DNA of 64,000 bases, taken from positions 62,001 through 126,000 of the forward strand of contig NKIR01000009.1 of NCBI GenBank assembly GCA_002255985.1, in the 5' to 3' direction. Source of the DNA: Sphingomonadaceae bacterium PASS1. Its GTDB lineage: Bacteria; Pseudomonadota; Alphaproteobacteria; Sphingomonadales; Sphingomonadaceae. Of the stretch, positions 27,613-35,421 are shown one piece after another (the first letter of the stretch is position 1; every line of letters begins with the position of its first letter). The notes below the pieces were generated by a model that was given only the letters and a program-made list of their open reading frames with translations, did not search any database and was not told the DNA's origin. The position numbers and the translations under genes are program-made.

Positions 27613-28737
27613 ATGAATAGACGCAAGTTCCTCATGGTTAGTACAGTCGCGGCAAGCCTCGCGTCTATCCCCGGCATGGCTTCGGCCCAAGCGGCAAACG
27701 GCGTGTTCGATTTGACGATCGAACCCGTCGATTCCGAAATGATCGATGGCCAGTTTGTTTTCAGCCTGATGTTCTTTAACAAGAGTGCCGAAGGTCGTCC
27801 TGTTTTGGAAGTCACCGAAGGCAACGTTGTCACTATCAACATCTCCAATCTGGATACCCGGCCGCACGGTTTTGGCATCCCCGGTATTCCGACCGCTTCG
27901 ATTGCAAGCATCCCTGCCGGAGGGACAGCGACCGTGCGCTTTACCGCACCCGTTGGTGGAAGCTACCTGTACATTGACCCGACGCTTGCTCCGCTCAACC
28001 GGATCATGGGGCTCTATGGCGCGTTCATCGTCAAGCCAAAGCTTGGTACAACATTGGCCGGCTCTGCAACACCTTTTAGCCGCGCAAGCCATACGCCTGC
28101 TTTAGCAGCGGTGTTTGATGCGATGGGTACGCACAAGCGCTTCCCCGGGAACAAGTGGATCCCCACAGATCCCGAACGCGACAAGCTGTGGCTGTTCTCG
28201 CAGGTCGACCCCTTATTGGCAGCGCGTGTAGATGCCGGTGAAGTCATTCCGCCAGCCAGCGTCGTGCCATCTTTTGTTCCGCGTTACTTCACCATCAACG
28301 GGCTCAGTGGCTATGATGCCGCGCCGCATAAGGTTGATGAAACAACCGATTGGACAAAGGGTGCCGCGCGCATCATGCCGCACGGTCGGCAGGGGCAGCC
28401 CACATTAATCCGCAATTTGAATGCTGGCCTTTGCACCCATTCGCCGCACATTCATGGCAACCATGTATTCAAACTGTCCGATTCAAACGCCAGCGGCGCT
28501 GTCGTTTGTGCGGCATCGTCCTATGAACTTGATGCATGGCCACTGGCTCCTCTGTCTCGCCAGGACCTGTTGCTGCCTTTCGAACGGCCTGGTGACACCA
28601 TCATCTGGCCACCAGTCGATGAGCCATTTCCTATGCGCTATGTGATGCACTGCCATACCGAAATGTCGCAAACCGCGGCGGGCGGAAACTATCCGATGGG
28701 CCTTGTTACCCACTGGGAAATGACCGGCGCGCTGTAA
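27613..28737 (+). CDS. Multicopper-oxidase-like protein with C-terminal copper motifs and Tat signal
   Basis: 374 residues. The signal MNRRKFLMVSTVAASLASIPGMASA is twin-arginine-like. Two cupredoxin domains follow. In the first, the positions of the usual HxHG and HSH ligands are degenerate (RPHGFG near 84; SYLYIDPTLAPLNRIMGLYG near 117). In the second, HSPHIHGNH (276-284) matches the HPxHLHGH motif and HCHTEMSQTAAGGNYPMG (346-363) matches the HCHxxx type 1 copper loop. It therefore keeps only the C-terminal half of a multicopper oxidase site. It is paired with the next gene, which keeps the other half. The natural substrate is unknown. Confidence 0.85.
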   Translation: MNRRKFLMVSTVAASLASIPGMASAQAANGVFDLTIEPVDSEMIDGQFVFSLMFFNKSAEGRPVLEVTEGNVVTINISNLDTRPHGFGIPGIPTASIASIPAGGTATVRFTAPVGGSYLYIDPTLAPLNRIMGLYGAFIVKPKLGTTLAGSATPFSRASHTPALAAVFDAMGTHKRFPGNKWIPTDPERDKLWLFSQVDPLLAARVDAGEVIPPASVVPSFVPRYFTINGLSGYDAAPHKVDETTDWTKGAARIMPHGRQGQPTLIRNLNAGLCTHSPHIHGNHVFKLSDSNASGAVVCAASSYELDAWPLAPLSRQDLLLPFERPGDTIIWPPVDEPFPMRYVMHCHTEMSQTAAGGNYPMGLVTHWEMTGAL

Positions 28738-28780
28738 GCGCCCGTTAGCCGGCTCTCTTATTCAGATTTAGGAATTTATT

Positions 28781-29812
28781 ATGCAAACTGCTGCCGATTG
28801 GACAAAAACCGGCGTTAAAGGCGAGCTAACTTACGCTACCTTTGGCTGTAACGTTTTTCAGGAAGCCAACTTCCCGACCCCTGACCGAGTAACACCTGAT
28901 GTTAATGTGGAACGCCACATGGATGTCAGCCTAAACCTGCCCACGCCGGATGGCAAAACAATCAGGGTATGGACATTTACGGATCCGTTGGCTGCAACGC
29001 CGGCGCTCCGACAGGCTTCATACCCAGCGCCGTTGATGCGCTTTCGTCAGGGACAAATCGTGCACAGCACGCTTGATCCAAAAAAGAACGCGCACACGCT
29101 CCACCATCACGGCATTGAGCCAACGACCACCAATGACGGTGTCGGCCACGTGTCGTTTGAAGTGAATGCGCGATACACCTATCAATTCCGGCCGCATCGC
29201 GCTGGTACGTTTTTTTACCACTGCCATCGCAACACGCCGCTGCATTTCGAAATGGGAATGTTCGGACCGCTGATCGTCGATCCCCCTGAAGGCCCCGGAA
29301 CATTATTCAGCGGCGGCCCGAAGTATGACGTCGAAAAAATTTGGGCTATCGACGATATGGATCCACGCTGGCATACCCTGGATCACAGTTCCGGCATGTG
29401 CGGCGAAGATGTCGGGTTGAACCGTTTTGACCCGAAATACTTCCTGTTGAGCGGTGTTTTCAATAACAAGACGACCACGGACAAACGGGCGGTTATTGAG
29501 GCGAAAGTCGGTCAGACGATTTTGATCCGTATGATCAATGCCAGCTATTCGGTGTTGGAAACCACCCTATCGCTTCCAGGTGTTTGCCACGGGATGGACG
29601 GATGTGCACTTGGTCTGGAATCATGGAATGCACCGTTGGCTCTGCCAGCCAACCGCCCCTTCATTATCTCTACGGCGCAACGCCGCGATATCATTATAAA
29701 GGCAACAGCTAAGGGCGTTTTTCCCGTTCGGATGCGTTTCCTCAACTGGGTCACCGGCCAAGTTCAAGACAGCGGTCGTGGCATTATAGACACAAGGATC
29801 GTCGTGACATGA
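28781..29812 (+). CDS. Multicopper-oxidase-like protein with N-terminal copper motifs, no signal peptide
   Basis: 343 residues. Domain 1 has HTLHHHG (105-111), the N-terminal trinuclear HxHG motif, and YHCHRNTPLHFEMGMFG (146-162), which combines the second trinuclear His pair with Cys, His and Met typical of a type 1 site in two-domain oxidases. Domain 2 (about 200-340) lacks the HxxHxH and HCH motifs. Thus it is the complement of the preceding gene, 43 bases upstream. No signal sequence is visible, so export would need a partner or another route. It overlaps the second Sco gene by 4 bases. Confidence 0.85.
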   Translation: MQTAADWTKTGVKGELTYATFGCNVFQEANFPTPDRVTPDVNVERHMDVSLNLPTPDGKTIRVWTFTDPLAATPALRQASYPAPLMRFRQGQIVHSTLDPKKNAHTLHHHGIEPTTTNDGVGHVSFEVNARYTYQFRPHRAGTFFYHCHRNTPLHFEMGMFGPLIVDPPEGPGTLFSGGPKYDVEKIWAIDDMDPRWHTLDHSSGMCGEDVGLNRFDPKYFLLSGVFNNKTTTDKRAVIEAKVGQTILIRMINASYSVLETTLSLPGVCHGMDGCALGLESWNAPLALPANRPFIISTAQRRDIIIKATAKGVFPVRMRFLNWVTGQVQDSGRGIIDTRIVVT

Positions 29813-30495
29813 GTACTCCTATCGTATTTTTGGCAAGCGGCTTTTCGTTGGCCGGTTCAAATGGCCTTGATGCCGCTCATGTTGTCAAACCAAGCGAGCG
29901 GGCAGAGGTCGGCCATGTCTATGGGCATCTTCCGCCAAATCCAGATCAGCTTGGTGGTGCGTTCAACTTTTCCACTCTTACTGGCGGCGACGTAAGCGAA
30001 AAGGATTTCAAGGGACGCTGGACGTTGCTGTATTTCGGCTATGCCCGCTGCTCGGACAGTTGCCCGGTGGCTATTCCGGTTATCGCCCAAGCCGCTAAGG
30101 AATTGCGCCAAAGTGGGGTCGATACCCGCGCGGTGTTTGTCGATATTGAAGCAAGCGCTATAGGTAACGTTCGCCGCGGCGCGGCAAATAGCGGCAACCA
30201 TACCCCACATCCTGCCGCAGTTGATCGCATGCGCGCGCTGAAGGGTCTTCAGGCAAGCTTTGGTGACGAACTGGAGCTGATGACTGGAACCCGTGGGCAG
30301 TTGTCGGCAGCAACCGTCGCATTCCGGGTCGCTCGGGAACATATTCCCCCGCGCGCAGCGGAACGTGGTCACAGCATAAACCACAGCTCGCTGGTATATA
30401 TGCTTGATACGCGGGCCCGGGTTGCTGGCTATGGCTATCACACGTCGACGGCTAAAGTGCTGGTGGAAACCGTGCGAAAGTTGCGGCGCGCATAG
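29809..30495 (+). CDS. SCO1/SenC-family copper delivery protein 2
   Basis: 228 residues with a short hydrophobic N-terminus (IVFLASGFSLAGS). The thioredoxin-fold motif is YFGYARCSDSCPVAIP (CxxxC), with the matching histidine in INHSSLVYMLD. An unusual insert near residues 120-150 (SAIGNVRRGAANSGNHTPHP) separates the strands. It is translationally coupled to the signal-less oxidase gene (ATGA overlap), suggesting it serves that protein, whereas Sco 1 goes with the PCuAC protein. Confidence 0.88.
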   Translation: MSTPIVFLASGFSLAGSNGLDAAHVVKPSERAEVGHVYGHLPPNPDQLGGAFNFSTLTGGDVSEKDFKGRWTLLYFGYARCSDSCPVAIPVIAQAAKELRQSGVDTRAVFVDIEASAIGNVRRGAANSGNHTPHPAAVDRMRALKGLQASFGDELELMTGTRGQLSAATVAFRVAREHIPPRAAERGHSINHSSLVYMLDTRARVAGYGYHTSTAKVLVETVRKLRRA

Positions 30496-30497
30496 TC

Positions 30498-31010
30498 ATG
30501 AGGCAAATAGTTTCAGGCTTTTTGCTTGTACCATTGTTGTGGACGGCACCAGTTGCGGCGCAAACATTCGGACGCGATGGCCGCTTGGTCATGGCGCCCG
30601 AAATAAGCAATGTGGCAGCGTCGCAAGTTGCCATCGCGCAGACGCGTCTGTTTGGCAGTATGCTTGTATCGTACAAAGCGGATGCCTCTGGCATTGCAAG
30701 AATAACAATTGCGACGCGTAAAGAACGCCAGGTGATTGATATTGACGCCCAGACGTATCAACCAAAGCTGGTTCGCCGCGAGATGACCACTTTGGCATTG
30801 CCGCCCGGTGCGCTTGTCTGTCGCAGCTATGCCCCGATTGACGCTATCGTTGCGGCCGCGCGTGTACGCTTTCCCAAAAGCGCAGTGGAAATATTGCCGC
30901 CGCACCGCATCGGCATGTCTTGGCGCGCGCGCATTGGTGGCACCGTTCATCGCGTCGCCTTCGACAGTAAAGGCTATGCAAAGTTCAAAGCCCAAGTAGC
31001 GCGGGGATAA
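30498..31010 (+). CDS. Secreted protein of unknown function in the copper/T2SS cluster
   Basis: 170 residues. A signal peptide (IVSGFLLVPLLWTAPVAAQ) is cleaved after AAQ or nearby. The mature protein has two short repeats of alternating charge and a predicted mixed beta structure (IARITIATRKERQVIDID, VHRVAFDSKGYAKFKAQVA) with one cysteine (LVCRSYAP). The SKGYAKFK-like tail is faintly PepSY-like but not convincing. No family is recognised. It begins 2 bases after Sco 2 and ends 3 bases before the prepilin peptidase, so it belongs to this operon; a role in oxidase maturation or secretion is only a guess. Confidence 0.7.
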   Translation: MRQIVSGFLLVPLLWTAPVAAQTFGRDGRLVMAPEISNVAASQVAIAQTRLFGSMLVSYKADASGIARITIATRKERQVIDIDAQTYQPKLVRREMTTLALPPGALVCRSYAPIDAIVAAARVRFPKSAVEILPPHRIGMSWRARIGGTVHRVAFDSKGYAKFKAQVARG

Positions 31011-31013
31011 AGC

Positions 31014-31502
31014 ATGGGCGGCAGTCCATTTGACATAGCCCAAATCTTCGCGACGTTGAGCGGCTTCACTCTGCTCGGCATTTTGGCGGTCAGTGACGCG
31101 AAATCTTTTCGATTGCCGATCGCGGCTAATCTTGGCTTTCTGGTTGCCGGCATAACGGTTGGCGGTGTCGCGTTTGGGACCCCTTTTGTCGATCGTCTGA
31201 TTGGTGCTGGCGCTGGTTTCCTGTCGTTGAGCGCTCTGGCTTTCGTTTATCGACTGCTGCGTGGCCGCACGGGCATTGGAGGCGGGGACCCGATTTTGTT
31301 GGCCGGCATAGGAAGCTGGATAGGATGGCAGCTTCTGCCAATGACCGTTTTTATGGGGTCAACAACCGGTTTGATATTCGCCGTTGCCATGTTTTTGAAG
31401 GGGAAAAATCAACATCAGTGGAATCTGCAACGCTTGCCGTTCGGAACCATGTTGGCGGTTGCAACCATATTGGTAGTATCATTTGATTTACGCCTCACCT
31501 GA
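31014..31502 (+). CDS. Prepilin peptidase (A24 family, GspO/CpaA-like, catalytic domain only)
   Basis: 162 residues, about 5-6 membrane spans. The two catalytic aspartates are in SDAKSFRLP and GIGGGDPILLAGIGSWIG (GxGD-type motif), and RLPFGTML near the end matches the conserved FPFGPFL segment. The cytoplasmic N-methyltransferase domain of full-length PilD/GspO is missing, as in CpaA-type enzymes. It would cleave the pseudopilin leaders encoded at 16.7-20.9 kb. Its place at the far end of the cluster encloses the copper genes within the secretion locus. Confidence 0.85.
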   Translation: MGGSPFDIAQIFATLSGFTLLGILAVSDAKSFRLPIAANLGFLVAGITVGGVAFGTPFVDRLIGAGAGFLSLSALAFVYRLLRGRTGIGGGDPILLAGIGSWIGWQLLPMTVFMGSTTGLIFAVAMFLKGKNQHQWNLQRLPFGTMLAVATILVVSFDLRLT

Positions 31503-31706
31503 TTGACAGTGAAACCTGGGCATAGAACCTTAAAGGGAATTGCCGTTTTGGCTCGGCCAAGATCAGCACCAAGTCTGCAAAACGGGTAAAGAGGGCATTT
31601 CTGTGCTCATGCCACGGCTTAAAATCATACCATCATGACACCAAAAAATGGTGCGCTTAATGTCATTTTTTTGTAAATTCGTAATATCTTGCAGAAAGAG
31701 GTAAGA

Positions 31707-32456
31707 ATGTTTGATCCATTGCTTATCTCGTCGTTCTTGAACACTGTGATATTTTTTGTCGCTGCCTTGGGAATGTATCTGGACTCCCGTTGGGTGCGCA
31801 GACTGTACGGTAGCAAGTCCCCTGCTAGAAGCGCCCTCCTCGCTATCTACACATCGGCATTTCTATTTTCCCTCTCTATCACATTAGGCTTCTTTAAACC
31901 CCTGCTCATTCCCATGCTCGTTTTTTACCTGTTATCGCTTGTGGTGATGATATTTATCTCAAAAATATTGGCACACCGCCTCAACATAATTTTTCTTTTT
32001 GTTGGTATAATACACTGCATAAATCTCAGTCATGCATGGCAATCTAAATTATTTTGAGGTCAAGGGCATAGAATATTTTTAATATCAATTCTTTTTATAT
32101 GGTATTTATTCCATATTAATTTTTCAGATGTAAATTCAATTGCGATAATTTCAAATAATTTTGAATCGGCCTACATTTTAGTCGAAAGATATTTATCACA
32201 TAATAAAAGTACGCATTTAGACTATCGCATTGGCTTACCTGTAAGTCTGGCGAACCTCACCCGACAGGAAACCAAAAATCTTATGCGCGCAATTGCTCAG
32301 GACCGTTCAGGCTATGCTGTCTATGATGATCGGAATGGCTGGAAAATCGTTGAGGTGTCAGAAATGCCGTTTGAATTGCAAATTAGTGGTATAATTTGCC
32401 AAAAAACACGTCAAAAAGATATTGGTTCCAATTTTTCGGTCGATAGAATATTATAA
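31707..32456 (+). pseudogene. Membrane protein gene interrupted by an in-frame TGA
   Basis: The first part, 31707-32057 (116 residues, AAAGAGG 6 bases upstream), has four hydrophobic spans. After TGA 32055-32057 the same frame stays open for 132 more codons to TAA 32454-32456: another span (IFLISILFIWYLFHI) and a soluble domain (SLANLTRQETKNLMRAIAQ, GYAVYDDRNGWKIVEVSE). No ATG, GTG or TTG precedes the second part until ATG 32284, deep in the soluble domain. It looks like one protein of about 249 residues broken by a nonsense codon, or a recoded stop. No family is recognised. The DNA is AT-rich compared with its neighbours, suggesting transfer. Confidence 0.6.
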
Positions 32457-32554
32457 TGGTGGCTACTGGCCGATTTAAAAAGGGTTTAATCTTCAAACTT
32501 GTTTGCACTGATATTTTGCTTTGATAGTGGTGCCCATCGTGGGGAAATTTTTAG

Positions 32555-33436
32555 ATGCAATCACATAGCGTTAGTCAGAGTTCCGTTGCAGGTTGGCTTG
32601 ACACCGGTTGGACAGTTCTGATTGTTGATGACGACCAAGACTGCTTGGACGAATATCGTGAGGCGGTATCTAATCTCGGCTACACAGTAAGATGTTCCGA
32701 AAGCGCGCCGGCTGCCTTGACGCAGATTTCTAAACATTCTGACATCGGTATCGTTTTAACTGACCTCAAAATGCCAGAAATGGACGGAAATATACTTCTG
32801 TCCGAGATTGCGATCAGATTTAAGCCGTATCGCCCAATTGTAATGTTGGTTACAACTGGTCATTCAAGCCTCAACGCCGCCGTTTTAGCGATGCAATCAC
32901 AAGCCACAGATTTTCTTACAAAGCCTGTTTCGATGCCTGATCTGGCGTCGGCCTTGCTTCGTGCTTCAGTAAAGCTCTCTCTCATAGCCCCTGCCCATCA
33001 AGCAACGGAACGGTTGAACAATGGCGCTTCGCGTGGGGATGCAAACCCCGGTAAGGTGCCCGTTTACCGCGAAGGCAATCCAAGCGAGGCCGAACTTCGC
33101 GCGTTTATCAAACTGCTGTTCAAGTATCACCACAACAAGGCGAAGTTCTTTGATCCTGCTACCTTGACTGGGCCTTCATGGGAAATTCTGTTAGATCTTG
33201 CCGAGGCTAGTCTGCGCGGAGAACCGGTTCCTGCATCGAGCGCATCGGCCGCAACATTAGTGCCCCTGAGCACTGCATTACGCCACGTGAACAATTTGGT
33301 AGAAGCAGGCTTGGTGCGCCGCTGGATCGACCCATCAGACAAGCGCAGGACCTTATTGGAGCTTGAACCAGAGGCGAAATCGGCGATGCAGAGCTACCTG
33401 GAAACCGCTTGGAAGTTTCAGTCTCAGCCAATCTAA
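32555..33436 (+). CDS. Response regulator with receiver and MarR-type winged-helix domain
   Basis: 293 residues. The receiver domain (about 20-140) has the acidic pocket IVDDDQD, phosphoacceptor Asp in IVLTDLKMPEMDG, Thr in LVTTGH and Lys in FLTKPVS. A linker of about 45 residues leads to a winged helix (about 185-285) with SWEILLDLAEASLRG and LRHVNNLVEAGLVRRWIDPSDKRR, the wing typical of MarR-like proteins. Receiver-MarR fusions are an uncommon regulator type. No histidine kinase is encoded nearby. Its target is unknown. Confidence 0.85.
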   Translation: MQSHSVSQSSVAGWLDTGWTVLIVDDDQDCLDEYREAVSNLGYTVRCSESAPAALTQISKHSDIGIVLTDLKMPEMDGNILLSEIAIRFKPYRPIVMLVTTGHSSLNAAVLAMQSQATDFLTKPVSMPDLASALLRASVKLSLIAPAHQATERLNNGASRGDANPGKVPVYREGNPSEAELRAFIKLLFKYHHNKAKFFDPATLTGPSWEILLDLAEASLRGEPVPASSASAATLVPLSTALRHVNNLVEAGLVRRWIDPSDKRRTLLELEPEAKSAMQSYLETAWKFQSQPI

Positions 33437-33640
33437 GGCCACTTCCATTGGGTGACCAGACGTATAACAAGGCGGAGTCTTGTTAATATATCATCATTCC
33501 TACACTATATGCAGAACAAAAAAACTAAAAATATACCGCATTTAGTTCAAATGTGCATATAAACCGTTTGATACTGACGTGACCCCTTAAATTCCCTCCA
33601 TTTATAATTAGAGTCCGGCCCTTGAGAGAAGGACGGAACG

Positions 33641-33907
33641 ATGAAGCGATCACGGTTTACAGAAGAACAGATTATAGGCGTGCTTCGGGAGGCAGAGGCA
33701 GGCGCGAAGACGGCCGATCTTGCCCGTCGATACGGCGTATCGGAGGCGACGCTTTACAACTGGAAGGCCAAGTACGGCGGCCTGGAAGTATCAGAAGCCA
33801 AGCGTCTTCGAGCGTTGGAGGATGAGAACGGGCGGCTCAAGCGTCTGCTGGCAGACGCGATGTTAAACAATGCAGGTCTGAAGGATCTGCTGTCAAAAAA
33901 ATGGTAA
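33641..33907 (+). CDS. IS3-family transposase OrfA
   Basis: 88 residues with a helix-turn-helix (FTEEQIIGVLREAEAG, then ADLARRYGVSEATLYNWKAKYGG) and a leucine-zipper-like tail (LRALEDENGRLKRLLAD). It recognises the element ends. Its 3' end contains A AAA AAA just before the stop; a -1 slip there joins it to OrfB to make the full transposase. Confidence 0.95.
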   Translation: MKRSRFTEEQIIGVLREAEAGAKTADLARRYGVSEATLYNWKAKYGGLEVSEAKRLRALEDENGRLKRLLADAMLNNAGLKDLLSKKW

Positions 33908-34830
33908 CGCCCGCTGCAAAGCGTGAAGCGGTCGCGCATCTTCAAGCCCTGCTTGATGTCAGCGAGCGGCGGGCGTGCAAGGTCATAGCGGCGGATCGAA
34001 CGGTCATTCGCTACCAGTCTTGTCGCGGTGATGACGCGGTGCTGCGTGAGAAGCTGCGCGCTCTTGCGCACCAGCGCCGCCGGTTTGGTTACCGCCGCCT
34101 TCATATGCTGTTGCGGCGCGAAGGCATCGCGATCAACCGCAAGAAGACGCAACGGCTATACCGGGAGGAAGGCTTGACCGTGCGGCGGCGCAAGGGACGC
34201 AAACGCACGGTGGGCGCTCGTGCGCCGGCTCCCGTTATAGCGCTGCCCAACCAGCGCTGGAGCCTCGACTTTGTGCACGACCAGTTGGCGAGTGGCCGCC
34301 GGTTCCGGATACTCAACGTGGTCGATGATGTGACGCGCGAGTGTCTGGCGGCAGTTCCTGATACCTCGATCTGTGGCAAACGAGTAGTGCGCGAACTGAC
34401 CGATCTGATCGCCATGCGCGGCAAGCCTGGCATGATAGTCAGCGACAATGGAACTGAGCTGACCTCGAATGCGGTGCTCGAATGGTGTGGGACCGCCAAG
34501 ATCGACTGGCATTATACGGCCCCTGGAAAGCCAACCCAGAATGCGTTCGTCGAGAGTTTTAACGGGCGGATGCGTGACGAACTGCTCAATGAGACATTGT
34601 TCACCAGCCTCGATCATGCCCGCGAGAAGATCGCTGCATGGGCTTGGGATTATAACACCCAGCGGCCTCACTCCTCGCTCGGATACGCCACCCCGGCTGC
34701 CTTTGCGGCCGAACTGAAAAAGCAAGGGGCTGCTTCGCTCCGCATAGCCGGAGGCTACGCTACGCAGCCCCTTGCTTCACCAACCCACATGGGCAACAAC
34801 AACGCCGAGGCTCTAATCAAAACTGGATGA
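33901..34830 (+). CDS. IS3-family transposase OrfB (DDE catalytic part)
   Basis: 309 residues with an HTH_21 region (FGYRRLHMLLRREGIAINRKK) and an rve integrase core. The DDE residues are D in WSLDFVHD, D in IVSDNGTE and E in AFVESFNGRMRDE. It overlaps OrfA by 7 bases in the -1 frame at the slippery A7 run. An ATG is present, but the active form is probably the OrfAB fusion. The C-terminal extension after AAFAAELKKQ is unrelated filler within the element. Confidence 0.95.
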   Translation: MVTPAAKREAVAHLQALLDVSERRACKVIAADRTVIRYQSCRGDDAVLREKLRALAHQRRRFGYRRLHMLLRREGIAINRKKTQRLYREEGLTVRRRKGRKRTVGARAPAPVIALPNQRWSLDFVHDQLASGRRFRILNVVDDVTRECLAAVPDTSICGKRVVRELTDLIAMRGKPGMIVSDNGTELTSNAVLEWCGTAKIDWHYTAPGKPTQNAFVESFNGRMRDELLNETLFTSLDHAREKIAAWAWDYNTQRPHSSLGYATPAAFAAELKKQGAASLRIAGGYATQPLASPTHMGNNNAEALIKTG

Positions 34831-34910
34831 TAGTTGGGGGTCACGTCAGGGGGCTTTTGATGGTTTAGTCGGTTAGGTTGCATTTCCTCAAGTGGCTGAC
34901 GTCCGCAATT

Positions 34911-34960
34911 GGGCCGAGAGCTGACTGTCTGCTTTCGGAACAACAAGCGCGCAAAGCGGA
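34911..34960 (+). repeat. 50-bp direct repeat, copy 1
   Basis: Aligns without gaps to 61402-61451 with 41 of 50 bases identical, including ACTGTCTGCTTTCGGA and GCGCAAAGCGGA. Both copies are on the same strand, just outside the two edges of the catabolic cluster. Confidence 0.7.
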
Positions 34961-35323
34961 ACTTCCGCACACAGCTCAAATACTGGCTTCGTGTAAAAAC
35001 GATGTGCGCTTTGGCGGCCACTCTGGCCAAAGGGGGAGTGTAATGGGTATTTCCAATCTAGGTCCTAGTGCGTGTCGACTAAGGCCTTAGAATGCGGGAA
35101 GCTTGGTTGGTGCCAATATAACCTCAAGTTATCTGCGCCCACCGCATATCGCGGGATGGCGCATGCAGGATCACATCGTTGTTTTGTTGCACATTTAACT
35201 TCGGGAAATCGACATTTTTGCTCGATAACGAATACAATAAAATGTTTTATATTTATGATATATTTATATATTAATGGACCAATTTGACTTTTATCACTTT
35301 TCAGACATTGTCAGATTTGTCAG

Positions 35324-35337
35324 TTGTTGCACAACAA
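35324..35337 (+). promoter_or_regulatory. Operator-like inverted repeat A (predicted GntR site)
   Basis: TTGTTG-CA-CAACAA with perfect 6-bp arms, about 85 bases upstream of the first gene of the gentisate operon. Related sites occur in the other promoter regions of the cluster. Confidence 0.6.
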
Positions 35338-35421
35338 TATTAATATGGCTATGTCGTTGATCAATTGGTAATCAGGCGGGGCTTCGGATCCGCTCATGCT
35401 CGAAACTAGGGATGGTGCACA

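Larger units (their letters stand above)
33575..34848 (+). mobile_element. IS3-family insertion sequence (IS407-like group), complete
   Basis: Ends share TGACGTGACCCC followed by imperfect similarity over about 40 bases (left 33575-33615; right 34805-34848 as reverse complement). It encodes OrfA and OrfB overlapping at an A7 run. Length is about 1.27 kb. Flanks (TAC on the left, GGG on the right) show no 3-4 bp target duplication. Confidence 0.9.
34849..35421. other. Gene-free region between IS3 element and the catabolic cluster
   Basis: About 570 bases without a supported gene. It contains one copy of a 50-bp repeat (34911-34960) also found at 61402-61451, a palindrome CTAAGGCCTTAG near 35080, a strongly AT-rich stretch at 35220-35300 and a perfect-arm operator-like inverted repeat at 35324-35337. 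It holds the promoter region of the aldehyde dehydrogenase operon. Confidence 0.6.
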
